Below, piece by piece: positions 49,937 to 58,699 of a stretch of 64,000 nucleotides of DNA. Under the pieces are notes generated by a model. That model made no database searches and was not told the DNA's origin. It saw nothing but the letters and a program-made list of their open reading frames with translations. The stretch is from RUG14130 sp045598325 (GTDB taxonomy: Bacteria > Bacillota > Clostridia > Christensenellales > Aristaeellaceae): assembly GCA_045598325.1 (NCBI GenBank), contig JAZLLT010000050.1:7630-71629 (forward strand). The letters run 5' to 3'. The position numbers were made by a program, and so were the translations under genes. Every line of letters starts with the position of its first letter. The stretch's first letter is position 1.

Positions 49937-51376
49937 TTAAAACTCTGCATTTTCTGCGTCATTTTCCACGATATTTTGTATCCAAACACCTTTTTTCAGC
50001 AGGATATAGCCCAAAATGACTTTGACGATGTTGATGAAGCAGCCGCCGAAGTAGACCGCGGGCGTGGTGAGGCTCGTGAAGCGTACAAGCGCCCAGACCA
50101 GCGGTACCGGGAAGACCCAGGTGTACACGCTGTCAAACAGCATGGTAATGAAGGTCTTGCCGCCCGCGCGGAGGATGAAGTATGCGCAGTGGGCAAAGCC
50201 CGAAATCGGCAGTTCGCAGGCGCAGATGCGGATGAGTTTCGTGGCGAGGGTGCGGGTCTCCGGCGTGGTCTGAGTGTAAATGCCGGGCAAGACGGAGGAA
50301 AGCGACACGAGCACCGCGCAGGTGCACAGGCAGATGATCTCCTCCAGCATGATCAGTTTCCTCGCGCTGCCCTTCGCGCCTTCCCAGTCGTTGGCGCCGA
50401 GGCTCTGCCCCACGAGGATGGAGGCGGCGGTGCCCATGGAGATGAACACCACATTGAACAGATTGTTGATGGTGTTGGTCACATTGATGGCGGCGACCAC
50501 GGTGAGCCCCATGTAGGAATACTGGTGGGTGAGTTCCGCCATGCCGGTGGACCAGAGCAGTTCGTTGGCAAGGAGCGGAAGTCCCTTGATGCAGATGCTC
50601 TTGAGCAGTCCCGCGGGGATGCGGTAACTCTTGTAGACGGTGTTGAGGAAAGTGAGTTCCTCGCCTTTGCGCGCGCGTTTATGGGAGATAACCACGATGA
50701 TGCCCATCTCCACATAGCGGGAAATGACCGTGGCGATAGCGGCGCCCTTCGCGCCCATGCCATGGATGAAGGAGCCGTGGTCGAAGATGAGCAGCCAGTT
50801 GAAGCAGAGGTTGGTGAGGACCGAGATGATGGACGCCACCATGGGCAGCTTCGTCTCCCCCGTCACGCGGAGCATTCCCGCATAAGCGTTGGTGACGGCA
50901 AAAGGAATAAGTCCCCAGAGGATAACGGTCATGTAGTCCATGCCCGCGGAAAGGGTCTCCGCGGCATCGATCGCCGCTTCTTCTCCTTCACCCGCGGTGA
51001 TGTAGCGGAGGACGAGCGGCTCTCTGCATACGCCGATGAAGACCGTGGCGATGACACCGACGATCGCCGCCACATACAGTGCGAAGCGCATGGAATGGGT
51101 GACGCCTTTTTCATCATTCGCGCCGAAGAACTGGGCGCCGAAGATCGTCGCGCCGCTCATGCCGCCGAAAATGCAGAGGTTGAACACGAAGACGATCTGG
51201 TTGCTGATGGAGACGCCGTTCATCTGATTTTCGCCCACCGCGCCGACCATGAGGTTGTCGAGGAGGGAAACGAAATTCGAGATGCTGTTTTGGATGATAA
51301 CGGGTATGATTATGGCAAGAACGGCTTTATAAAACGCCCTGTCGCCGAAATACCGTTTTTTGATGGTTTGAAGCAT
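49937..51376 (-). CDS. MATE family efflux transporter
   Basis: 479 residues, twelve predicted spans in two MatE halves. Landmarks: IIPVIIQNSISNFVSLLDNL, MVGAVGENQMNGVSISNQIV, GGMSGATIFGAQFFGAND and MLRVTGETKLPMVASIISVL; the second half has LWSTGMAELTHQYSYMG, GTAASILVGQSLGAND and FILRAGGKTFITMLFDSVYT. It exports cationic compounds or drugs using Na+ or H+; the substrate is unknown. It stands alone with a GGAGG-type site before the start. Confidence 0.93.
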   Translation of the reverse strand: MLQTIKKRYFGDRAFYKAVLAIIIPVIIQNSISNFVSLLDNLMVGAVGENQMNGVSISNQIVFVFNLCIFGGMSGATIFGAQFFGANDEKGVTHSMRFALYVAAIVGVIATVFIGVCREPLVLRYITAGEGEEAAIDAAETLSAGMDYMTVILWGLIPFAVTNAYAGMLRVTGETKLPMVASIISVLTNLCFNWLLIFDHGSFIHGMGAKGAAIATVISRYVEMGIIVVISHKRARKGEELTFLNTVYKSYRIPAGLLKSICIKGLPLLANELLWSTGMAELTHQYSYMGLTVVAAINVTNTINNLFNVVFISMGTAASILVGQSLGANDWEGAKGSARKLIMLEEIICLCTCAVLVSLSSVLPGIYTQTTPETRTLATKLIRICACELPISGFAHCAYFILRAGGKTFITMLFDSVYTWVFPVPLVWALVRFTSLTTPAVYFGGCFINIVKVILGYILLKKGVWIQNIVENDAENAEF

Positions 51377-51444
51377 GGGCCCCCTCCGGAAATTGATATG
51401 CCATTATAGCATACGGGCGCATGCTTTTCACGCATTAGCAGGTT

Positions 51445-51476
51445 AAAAAACGCCCCGGAAGCACATTCCGGAGCGT
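51445..51476 (-). terminator. Terminator of the rhamnosidase-like gene
   Basis: An 11-bp stem ACGCTCCGGAA/TTCCGGGGCGT (one G-U on the minus-strand RNA), loop TGTGC, then TTTTT. Confidence 0.85.
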
Positions 51477-51490
51477 TTTCGTATGCCGGT

Positions 51491-54415
51491 TTATCTGAGC
51501 CCGATGCCGTCCACGCCGAACTTCACAAAGGTGTAGTCGTCGGAGTACCGTTCGGCAATGTTCTCATCGAGCCAGTGCCCGTACAGACTCATCGCGTCGG
51601 GGCTCGAAGAATGAGGATCCTTGTGCCCGGGCAGGTGATGGAAGCCCAGAGTGTTCCGCATGGAGGAGGTAAGCGTGACAGTCAGCACATTCGTGCCCGC
51701 GGTGAGTTCGCCGGACACATCCGCGGTGTCGGTGAAGAGCAGTCTGTGCGCGGGGCCGTCATTGACCCGGACAGACGCAACGGAGTAATGTCCGTGGAGG
51801 GTCAGATACTTCTCATTTCCTTTTGCTTCGATCGTGGTTTTCAGCGTCATGCTGCCGCTGAAGAAGGGGAATCCGTCCTGGGGGATGCGGCTGCCGGTCA
51901 CATAGCGGCGCGGGAGCGTGACGGCGAAGTTTCCGTCTGACCAGAGGGTATCCTCTTCCCCGCCTTCATGTCCGTCCCATTCCACGCAGAATTTGCCCGC
52001 GAGGTACACCGCTTCGATGTCAGTCGTGTAACTTAAGCAGTTCACCATGCTCTCGGTGGTGTCATCATGATCGTAGTACACGCCGCCAAACACCTTGTAG
52101 TTATGCTCGCTCTGATAGTAGTCCACGCGGAAAATGAGTTCATTTTCGCCGTAGCGAACATACTTCGCGATGTCATAGGACTTGAACAGCGGATCAAGTT
52201 TGCCCGTGTCCTCGGCGATGACCTCCGCGCCGTTCACGGCCAGATGCGCGCCGCCCATATCCTCCGCCTCAAGGCGCAGATCCGCGGGCTTCGCGTTGAC
52301 GGTGAAGGTGTATTTGAGATACACCGTGCGATTGGTCTTTCCGCGCAGCAGTTCGTCACTCACCTGCATGACGGGCATCTTTTTCCCGTAGGTTTTCCCG
52401 TCATAGGACAAGGCGCAGTAGTCGAGGGGCAGGAGGTTATCGTCCATGTCGGAAATGACGCACTCGGGATTGACCGTCCGTTTTTCCGCGCCTTTTTCTT
52501 CCTTTTCGATGCTCTCCGCGGAGCCGGACAGGAAGACGATGATGGACCCGCACGGTTCAAGATCGAGCGGGATGTCGATGCCGCCCGCGGGATTCTTTTC
52601 GTAGTGCAGTCCTTCAAAAGCGGGAATCTCGGCGTTAAAGCGGCGGGCACCCTTGGCGTTGATGTGCAGGGTCGTGCTTTGCGCCTGTTTGTCCGAGAGG
52701 TTGACCGCGTAGATGAAGTCGCCGAAATCGCTTCTGCGCACGGTTATGCGGATGGCGGTTTCTTTATTTGAGAGGCTGAAGCCGGGATTGCGGAGTTCGT
52801 CAAAACCGATGGTACCGTTAATACCGATGTTCGCTTCCTCGCCGTTCACGAGATGGGGTTTTCTGCCGGCAAAGCAGAGTTTGCCGCCGCACTTCACAAA
52901 TTCGGTCAGCAGTCTCAGGGTGGTGTCATCGATGTTCTCCATTTCGGGAACGACCACCTGCGAATAGGAGCACTTGCCGATGCAGAGTTTCTTTCCTTTT
53001 ACCATGCCATACTTGGCAAGCAGCGTTTCATCCGCGTAATGATGCAGGATGCCCGCGGCGCCCAGCGTCTCGATGAGTTCCACCCACGCCGAAGAGACTT
53101 CATTGATGGTCGAGGAATCATGGCGGTCGAAGGTCAGGTACGCGCTGTGCACGGGATGGATGATCACCGTGTCCGCGATCTCACGGCTTTCGGAAAGCAT
53201 ATAGCCGAGGCGTGTGAAGTAGTCGTTGAACGCGCGCAGTTCTTCCTTTGCCCAGGGATTGTGGTTGGAGAAGAAGGCGGGATAATCCCGCTTGCGCTGT
53301 CCGCGGATGGAATAGGGATACAGATGCTGGCAGAGGAGGTTGACGCCGTTGACATACTGCCACTCGAGAACACGCTTGAGTTCTTTGGGCGTCACGCTCC
53401 AGCCGCAGCAGGCAAAGGACTCGGTGAGTACCTGCTTTTTGCCCAGCTGCATGGCAACGGAAGAAACCTGACGGGGCGCGGACTCATCGCGGATATTCCT
53501 GCCCAGCCAGTCCATGCCCGGGATATGCTCATACTCGTAGAAGGGCATGATGCCCGCGCAGCACATCATCTGGCCGAACAGGCTCGATTCCTCGATGGAA
53601 TGGCCCGTGAGCATGCAGTTGTGCTCGGTGCACCAGCGGTAAATCTGGCCCGCGAAAGATTCCGTATACAGTTCGTTCATCAGTTTCCAGTAGCGGTAGC
53701 GGAAGCGCATGCTGCCCCTGCAGGACACGAAAAGAAAACCCAGTTCATCCAGAATATCGGTGCCGTATTTGAGATTGTACTTGCGCTTCATAACAGGCGA
53801 ATACGCCGTCTGATAGCGGAAATACTGGGGTTCATCGGTAAAGAAACCCATCAGCACCTCGCCGAAATCCTTGGCAAAACGCTTGAAGTATTTCTCGTGG
53901 GTCTCTTCGATGAACGCGCGCACGATCTTCCAGTTGAGGATATCGACCACAGAGGAATTGGTCCTGTCATAGACCGCGAGGACGGGAGCGCCGTCATCAT
54001 CGGTGATGCGGACCAGTTCGTCGTTTATCACGCGGTAGCACGCCGCCGCTTCGGGATCGAAGGCGTCTTTGTTTTCGCTTACGAGATAGTGGGCGTAGTT
54101 CGCGGGATCTTCCAGCAGTTTCATTCCCGCAAAGCCGCTGGGCCAGCCGTTTTCATCGTATGCCCACGCGCGCATCTTCTGTTTGCGCGCCTCATCGATG
54201 CATTCGCCGACGCAGTGAAACCAGTCTTCCCCCAGATATTCTGTCTGAAGACCGCCGCGGGCGTGCATGAAGAAACCGCCCATGCCTGCCTGCTTCATGT
54301 CGCGGATCTGACTGCGGAGATGGTCGCCTTTCAGTTCATCGTTCCAGCTCCAGAACGGGATGGAGCGGTACTCGGTCAGGTCGCCTTTCAGTTTTTCAAT
54401 CAGGTTTACGCCCAT
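51491..54415 (-). CDS. GH106-like alpha-L-rhamnosidase
   Basis: 974 residues, no signal peptide. The N-terminal IPFWSWNDELKGDHLRSQIR, MKQAGMGGFFMHARGGLQTE and MRAWAYDENGWPSGFAG are the conserved opening of GH106-type enzymes; FFTDEPQYFRYQ and HSIEESSLFGQM may hold acidic active-site residues. The barrel is followed by beta-sandwich domains, one with carbohydrate-binding character (LTLHGHYSVASVRVNDGPAH). It probably removes rhamnose from plant polysaccharides in the cytoplasm. Family assignment is good, specificity inferred. GGAGGAACATAT precedes the ATG. Confidence 0.8.
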   Translation of the reverse strand: MGVNLIEKLKGDLTEYRSIPFWSWNDELKGDHLRSQIRDMKQAGMGGFFMHARGGLQTEYLGEDWFHCVGECIDEARKQKMRAWAYDENGWPSGFAGMKLLEDPANYAHYLVSENKDAFDPEAAACYRVINDELVRITDDDGAPVLAVYDRTNSSVVDILNWKIVRAFIEETHEKYFKRFAKDFGEVLMGFFTDEPQYFRYQTAYSPVMKRKYNLKYGTDILDELGFLFVSCRGSMRFRYRYWKLMNELYTESFAGQIYRWCTEHNCMLTGHSIEESSLFGQMMCCAGIMPFYEYEHIPGMDWLGRNIRDESAPRQVSSVAMQLGKKQVLTESFACCGWSVTPKELKRVLEWQYVNGVNLLCQHLYPYSIRGQRKRDYPAFFSNHNPWAKEELRAFNDYFTRLGYMLSESREIADTVIIHPVHSAYLTFDRHDSSTINEVSSAWVELIETLGAAGILHHYADETLLAKYGMVKGKKLCIGKCSYSQVVVPEMENIDDTTLRLLTEFVKCGGKLCFAGRKPHLVNGEEANIGINGTIGFDELRNPGFSLSNKETAIRITVRRSDFGDFIYAVNLSDKQAQSTTLHINAKGARRFNAEIPAFEGLHYEKNPAGGIDIPLDLEPCGSIIVFLSGSAESIEKEEKGAEKRTVNPECVISDMDDNLLPLDYCALSYDGKTYGKKMPVMQVSDELLRGKTNRTVYLKYTFTVNAKPADLRLEAEDMGGAHLAVNGAEVIAEDTGKLDPLFKSYDIAKYVRYGENELIFRVDYYQSEHNYKVFGGVYYDHDDTTESMVNCLSYTTDIEAVYLAGKFCVEWDGHEGGEEDTLWSDGNFAVTLPRRYVTGSRIPQDGFPFFSGSMTLKTTIEAKGNEKYLTLHGHYSVASVRVNDGPAHRLLFTDTADVSGELTAGTNVLTVTLTSSMRNTLGFHHLPGHKDPHSSSPDAMSLYGHWLDENIAERYSDDYTFVKFGVDGIGLR

Positions 54416-54466
54416 ATATGTTCCTCCGGGTAGTGTTTGGCTATATTATACCATATCCGGACATAA

Positions 54467-54504
54467 AAGAAAAGAGTCTTTGCAGATCATCTGCAAAGAC
54501 TCTT
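54467..54504 (-). terminator. Near-perfect palindromic terminator of zinc-ribbon gene
   Basis: The arms 54472-54487 and 54489-54504 are perfectly complementary (16 bp, one central base); on the minus strand TTTTCTTTTAT follows. It also overlaps the upstream region of the GH106 gene. Confidence 0.88.
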
Positions 54505-54515
54505 GCTGCTTTCAA

Positions 54516-54812
54516 TCAGTAGCGCTCGGGCTTGTTGGCCTGATAGCAATCACGGCAGTAGACGGGACGGTCTCCGCGGGGCTGGAAAGGAACCTGAGTG
54601 GGCTTTCCGCAGCCATCGCAGATCACATCGAACATCTGGCGCTCGGCGCGGGGAGCGGCGGTGCCGTTCTGGGCGCGGCGTGCGCGGCGGCAGTCGGGGC
54701 AGCGGCTGGGCTCATTCTGGAAGCCCTTGTCGGCGTAGAACTGCTGCTCGGAAGCAGTGAAGAGGAATTCTTTGCCGCATTCACGGCAGGTCAGAGTCTT
54801 GTCTTCGAACAT
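54516..54812 (-). CDS. Double zinc-ribbon protein, 98 aa
   Basis: Two zinc ribbons: residues 9-45 (LTCRECGKEFLFTASEQQFY ... RCPDCRRARR) and 64-92 (VICDGCGKPTQVPFQP ... VYCRDCYQANKP). The first matches the probable zinc-ribbon (zf-trcl) family; the second matches the small CxxC-x-CxxC ribbon often fused to it in Clostridia. These are abundant small proteins of unknown function, possibly nucleic-acid binding. GGAGGG precedes the ATG. The mRNA has a long, folded leader. Confidence 0.82.
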   Translation of the reverse strand: MFEDKTLTCRECGKEFLFTASEQQFYADKGFQNEPSRCPDCRRARRAQNGTAAPRAERQMFDVICDGCGKPTQVPFQPRGDRPVYCRDCYQANKPERY

Positions 54813-54931
54813 GGTATATACCCTCCTTAATTATCACCCGATACTTGTCGGTACCTTGTTAAGCCGTTCCTTTCATCGGGTGGGATCCACCGGAAGGTGA
54901 TACGCATGAACAGGCTTCCTTCAACTGGGTT
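54813..54931 (-). promoter_or_regulatory. Structured 5' leader of the zinc-ribbon gene
   Basis: A -10 box TATAAT lies at 54938-54943, so the leader is about 119 bases. It holds a hairpin CACC-TTCC-GGTG (54888-54899) and an 8-bp long-range stem CACCCGAT/ATCGGGTG (54875-54882 with 54835-54842) enclosing a CGG...CCG pairing. The last stem ends just before the GGAGGG site. It matches no riboswitch class I can name. Confidence 0.45.
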
Positions 54932-55066
54932 GTGCATATTATAACACTTATGGCAAAACCTGTATAGGTATTTTCGGGGATTAACGCAAATAATACGATT
55001 TGTTTGAAATAGACATCGTGCATTGTGAAAAGGACAAAATAAGCGATTATATTGTAACATTCCGCA

Positions 55067-55097
55067 CAAAAAACCGCCGGTCCAAACGGACCGGCGG
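55067..55097 (-). terminator. Ferredoxin gene terminator
   Basis: A perfect 10-bp stem CCGCCGGTCC/GGACCGGCGG, loop GTTT, then TTTTTT on the minus strand. Confidence 0.93.
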
Positions 55098-55111
55098 ATG
55101 CCGCAAAGGGA

Positions 55112-55282
55112 TTATTCCTCTACGGGAGCGCTGACGGGGCAGTTCTCGGCACAAGCGCCGCAGCCCACGCACTTCTCAGGATCGATAACATACTTGCCAT
55201 CACCCTCGGAGATCGCTTCGCAGGGGCAGTTTGCCGCGCAAGCGCCGCACGCGATGCAAGCATCAGTGATCTTATAAGCCAT
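55112..55282 (-). CDS. 2[4Fe-4S] ferredoxin
   Basis: 56 residues, MAYKITDACIACGACAANCP then KCVGCGACAENCPVSAPVEE. Two C-x2-C-x2-C-x3-C-P motifs (Cys 9, 12, 15, 19 and 38, 41, 44, 48) each bind a [4Fe-4S] cluster; this is the clostridial low-potential electron carrier used by pyruvate:ferredoxin oxidoreductase and hydrogenase. TAAGGAGGTG precedes the start. Transcribed alone. Confidence 0.97.
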   Translation of the reverse strand: MAYKITDACIACGACAANCPCEAISEGDGKYVIDPEKCVGCGACAENCPVSAPVEE

Positions 55283-55310
55283 GGTAGCACCTCCTTATAG
55301 AATTACACAT

Positions 55311-55339
55311 ATTATAGCATCAATATTTGCAAAATGCAA
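55311..55339 (-). promoter_or_regulatory. Ferredoxin promoter
   Basis: TTGCAT, 17 bp, TATAAT on the minus strand, back-to-back with the rightward promoter at 55340. Confidence 0.88.
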
Positions 55340-55368
55340 TTGATTTACGGTAAGTTTTTTGGTATTAT
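55340..55368 (+). promoter_or_regulatory. Promoter of the cysteine-cluster gene
   Basis: TTGATT, 17 bp, TATTAT. The start would be near 55375, only about four bases before the ATG at 55379. Confidence 0.7.
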
Positions 55369-55378
55369 ATGCGCGGTG

Positions 55379-55885
55379 ATGGATATGAACAAAGAGATTC
55401 TGGATAAAGCCCTCGCGCTGCTTGAGAATGTGACGCCTCTGCGCACAGACTGCGGGCTCCTCTGCGGGAACGCCTGCTGTAAAGACAACGGCGACGCAGG
55501 CTCCGCCGTGTGGCTACTGCCCGGCGAGGAAGAGACGGATTACCCGTGGGCGGAGGTGACCGAAACCGTGACGCCCGTCACGGGAACACTCCTCAGGCAG
55601 ATTTACTGCAAGGGGTTCTGTGCGCGGGAAAAGCGGCCGTTCCTCTGCCGCATCTTCCCGCTTTCACCCCATTTCAGCATAAAGAAAGGCGTCTGGTCCG
55701 TGCGCATGGACAGGCGCGCAGCCGCCCTGTGTCCCCTGTTCATCTGCGGCGGCATCAAGGGTCTTGACCCGGTCTTCACGGAAACCTGCCGCGAGGCGAT
55801 CCGTCTGATTGCCGCCAATCCCGAGGGCGAGCAGATTCTGAAGATATTGGAACTAGAGGAAGACGCGTTCCGCTTCGAACTGTAA
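55379..55885 (+). CDS. YkgJ-like cysteine-cluster protein
   Basis: 168 residues, cysteine-rich: DCGLLCGNACCKDNGDAGSA near the N-terminus, then IYCKGFCAREKRPFLCRIFP and ALCPLFICGG, resembling the C-x-G...C...C-R-x-F-P layout of YkgJ/UPF0153-type proteins that bind a metal or Fe-S cluster. The pair 'KRPFLCRIFPLSPH' is the best marker. Function unknown. The start is 55379 (or 55385); the upstream in-frame ATG lies inside the promoter. Its message appears to have almost no leader. Confidence 0.7.
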   Translation: MDMNKEILDKALALLENVTPLRTDCGLLCGNACCKDNGDAGSAVWLLPGEEETDYPWAEVTETVTPVTGTLLRQIYCKGFCAREKRPFLCRIFPLSPHFSIKKGVWSVRMDRRAAALCPLFICGGIKGLDPVFTETCREAIRLIAANPEGEQILKILELEEDAFRFEL

Positions 55886-55893
55886 CCGCATAA

Positions 55894-55927
55894 AAGAAAA
55901 GTCCGCTCGCGCGGACTTCTTTTTTTA
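55894..55927. terminator. Bidirectional terminator
   Basis: Stem AAGTCCGC/GCGGACTT, loop TCGC, A-rich before and TTTTTTT after, between convergent genes. Confidence 0.9.
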
Positions 55928-58699
55928 TTTAATACTCAGTTTGTTGGCGATGTTCGTGAACAGGACCGCCTGCAGTTCTCTGGTCGCGAGACCGTCCTGC
56001 TGTTTGAGTCCCATCCTCTGCTGGAGCGTCAGTACCGCCGAGGCAGTAGCCTCATCGTAAACACCGCTCGTATAAGCACTGCTTCCGAGGTAGCCGAGCG
56101 ATACCAGTTTCTTCTGCAGGTTGCTGACCGCCGTGCCCGTGCTGTTGTAGGAAAGGTCCTTATAGGACGCGGCGGAGGGCGTCTTGTACTGATACTTGAC
56201 GGGGGCGTATTCGCAGAACATGATGTCCTGCAGTCCCGCCGTCGCCTTGCCGTCCTGCGTTAGACCGATCGCCATCTGGAACAGTTTGACCGCGTCCGTG
56301 GTCAGGCTCTTGTAGTTGCCGCCGATGTCGCCGTAGAAGTAGCCCAGTTCTTTGAGACGGGACTGGATATCCTTCACATCCTCACCGGTGGCGCCCGTCG
56401 CAAGATCGCGGTAGGGATTGCTCACAAGCCCGGGTTCGTCCCACTGCTGCGCGGCTTCGTACAGTTTCAGTTGGTTTGCCTTGACATAACCCACCTTGCC
56501 CGCGCTGTTTTTTATTTCCGCCCATTCGCCGCGGGTGCGCAGCCATGTGACGACGGCGCCGCGGGAAAGGGTGCCGAGTTTCTTGGATGTATCGGACGCG
56601 CTTTCAAAGACGATGAGTTTATCCACATTCACCTGCGCCTGCTTGTTCACGGTAACGGTCTTTTCCGCCGCCTTCGTGGGCGCGGTGTCGATGTAGGTCA
56701 GATCCGCCAGCAGGCAGTAGCCGACAGCGCCGGCCGCGTTTTTCACTTCCGCCCAGATGCCGCGGGTGCGCAGGACGGTCAGTTCCGTGCCGATTTTGAC
56801 AGTTGCCATGTCGGCAGGACCGGTGAGCGAGGAGTAGACCGTGGTGGAGGACACGGAAACATACGCTTTCTTGTTGACCGTCACGGCGTCCCCGCCGTTG
56901 CCGCCGCCCGAAGGCGTGTCATCGGGGGCGTAGGGATTATAGGTCGTGTCGGCGAAGATCTGCTTTTGCAGAGAAGAGGATGCCGTGCCGGACGCGGTGA
57001 GCGAATGCGCAGTCTGGTAATCCTTGACCGCCTGCACGGTAGCCTTGTCGTATTCACCCGTGATGTCGCCGTCATAGTAGCCCAGTTGATACAGTTGCTG
57101 CTGCAGATTGCTGACCGTCTGGCCTCTGTCGCCGCTTTTGAGCGTGGAGTAAGAGACCGCCACATTGCCGCTCGTATTCTGTTTCGCGCTGCCGGAGAAC
57201 AGGGCTTTCTGCAATTCAACCGTGGCGATGCCCGTCTGCGATCTGCCGTACGCTTTTTCAAAGGCTTTGACCGCCTGCGCGGTGCCGTCGCCGAAATTGC
57301 CGTCCACGGTGCCGGAGAGATAGCCCAGATCGACCAGCCGCTGCTGAAGCCGCTTGACATCGTCACCCTTGTCGCCTTTTTGGAGTTGATAGTAGGTCTC
57401 CTCGGGTTCCCAACTCCAGCCGTCATCGCTGAGGTCGTCTTCTTCCTCTTCGCCCGCATAGACCATGGCGGAATCGGAGAACAGGAACTGCTGCATGGAG
57501 GGGGTCGCGACACCCGTCACAGTGGCGCCGTGATAGGATTCGAACAACTGCACCGCACGCTCGGTGGCGCCGCCGTACACGCCGTCGATCTCACCGCTCA
57601 GGTAGCCGAGGGCGTAAAGCCGCTGCTGCAGCATGTACACGGCGTCTCCCGTGCTGCCGCGGGAAAGGGTGGTATACAGAGACTGGGTGGCGCGGGGCGT
57701 TGCCGTCACGATAACGCTGCCTGCGCTCTCCGCTTCGGCGGAGAACAGGAATTCCTGAAGAGAAGCGGTGGCGATGCCCGTCTGGGATTTGCCGTACGCT
57801 TTTTCGAATGCCATGACCGCTTCCACGGTCTTGTCGCCGTAAACGCCGTCTGCTTTGGATTTGAGATAGCCCAGTTCGCGGAGCCGTTCCTGAAGTTCCG
57901 TGACCGCGTCGCCCTTGCTTCCGCGGGAAAGGGTGGAATAGCGGCTGGTGGGTCTGGGCGTGGGAGTGGGCGTATAGGTTTTCACTTCCCACGCGCTCTT
58001 GGCGTTGCCCGCGTACAGATACTGCTGCAGTTGGATGGTGGCGATGCCCGTGCGGGATCTTCCGTAGGCGGACTCGAAATCCTTGACCGCGTTTTCCGTC
58101 GCGGCATCGTAGTAACTGCCGGACACCTTCTGCAGATATCCGAGTTCGTAAAGCCTGCTCTGCAGATTCAGCACATCATCGCCCGTATCGCCCCTCTGAA
58201 GAGTACGCAGTTGGGTGGACGCTTTCGCGGTAGGCGTGGCGGTGGCAAGGGTCTTGTTGTACTTTTTGACCGTCTCGCTGTAAAGGTAATACTGCATGAC
58301 CTGGGTCGCCGTACCGGTCTGCTGTCTGCCGTAAGCCTGCTCGAACAGACGCACGGCAAGCGCGGTCGCCTGGTCGAAAGTGCCGGTGGCGGTTCCGTTC
58401 ATGTAGCCCAGTTCGATGAGGCGCTTCTGGAGGTTGCGGACCTTCGTACCGATGGAACCCAGCGAGAGGTCGGCGTATTCGTCCTCCGTCAGGGTGATGA
58501 TGTCGCCCATCCAGCCTACGACCTGACTGGTCCTGGGCGTGGCAAGAGCATTGACGCCTGCGGTCTGCGTGGCAAAGGGCAGAACCACATCCACATTATA
58601 CCCCGAAAGCGGGTCCGTGGTCGTGTCGGTCTCGGGTCCGCACGCCGACAGCGTCACAAGGATCAAAAGGATCAAAAGAATCAGGACCGTTTTTTTCAT
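55925..58699 (-). CDS. Lipoprotein with eight peptidoglycan-binding repeats and two SH3-like domains
   Basis: 924 residues. A signal peptide ends in the lipobox VTLSAC (Cys20). Eight PG_binding_1 repeats follow the pattern L-x-x-G-x-x-G-x-x-V-x-x-L-Q-x-x-L-x-x-L-G-Y, six in the first two thirds (e.g. RGDTGDDVLNLQSRLYELGY) and two at the C-terminus. Two bacterial SH3-like domains lie between the sixth and seventh (VTVNKKAYVSVSSTTVYSSL; VTVNKQAQVNVDKLIVFESA). Thr/Pro linkers (TYTPTPTPRPTS) separate some repeats. No catalytic domain is visible, so it is a wall-binding scaffold. It overlaps the downstream end of the membrane protein gene by four bases. Confidence 0.9.
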   Translation of the reverse strand: MKKTVLILLILLILVTLSACGPETDTTTDPLSGYNVDVVLPFATQTAGVNALATPRTSQVVGWMGDIITLTEDEYADLSLGSIGTKVRNLQKRLIELGYMNGTATGTFDQATALAVRLFEQAYGRQQTGTATQVMQYYLYSETVKKYNKTLATATPTAKASTQLRTLQRGDTGDDVLNLQSRLYELGYLQKVSGSYYDAATENAVKDFESAYGRSRTGIATIQLQQYLYAGNAKSAWEVKTYTPTPTPRPTSRYSTLSRGSKGDAVTELQERLRELGYLKSKADGVYGDKTVEAVMAFEKAYGKSQTGIATASLQEFLFSAEAESAGSVIVTATPRATQSLYTTLSRGSTGDAVYMLQQRLYALGYLSGEIDGVYGGATERAVQLFESYHGATVTGVATPSMQQFLFSDSAMVYAGEEEEDDLSDDGWSWEPEETYYQLQKGDKGDDVKRLQQRLVDLGYLSGTVDGNFGDGTAQAVKAFEKAYGRSQTGIATVELQKALFSGSAKQNTSGNVAVSYSTLKSGDRGQTVSNLQQQLYQLGYYDGDITGEYDKATVQAVKDYQTAHSLTASGTASSSLQKQIFADTTYNPYAPDDTPSGGGNGGDAVTVNKKAYVSVSSTTVYSSLTGPADMATVKIGTELTVLRTRGIWAEVKNAAGAVGYCLLADLTYIDTAPTKAAEKTVTVNKQAQVNVDKLIVFESASDTSKKLGTLSRGAVVTWLRTRGEWAEIKNSAGKVGYVKANQLKLYEAAQQWDEPGLVSNPYRDLATGATGEDVKDIQSRLKELGYFYGDIGGNYKSLTTDAVKLFQMAIGLTQDGKATAGLQDIMFCEYAPVKYQYKTPSAASYKDLSYNSTGTAVSNLQKKLVSLGYLGSSAYTSGVYDEATASAVLTLQQRMGLKQQDGLATRELQAVLFTNIANKLSIK

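Noticed and set aside
52853..54433. Rightward open frame of 526 codons over the GH106 gene
   Set aside because: Antisense to a conserved enzyme; no start signal.
54827..55069. 80-codon leftward frame upstream of the zinc-ribbon gene
   Set aside because: It covers the promoter and structured leader, is AT-rich and has no ribosome site.
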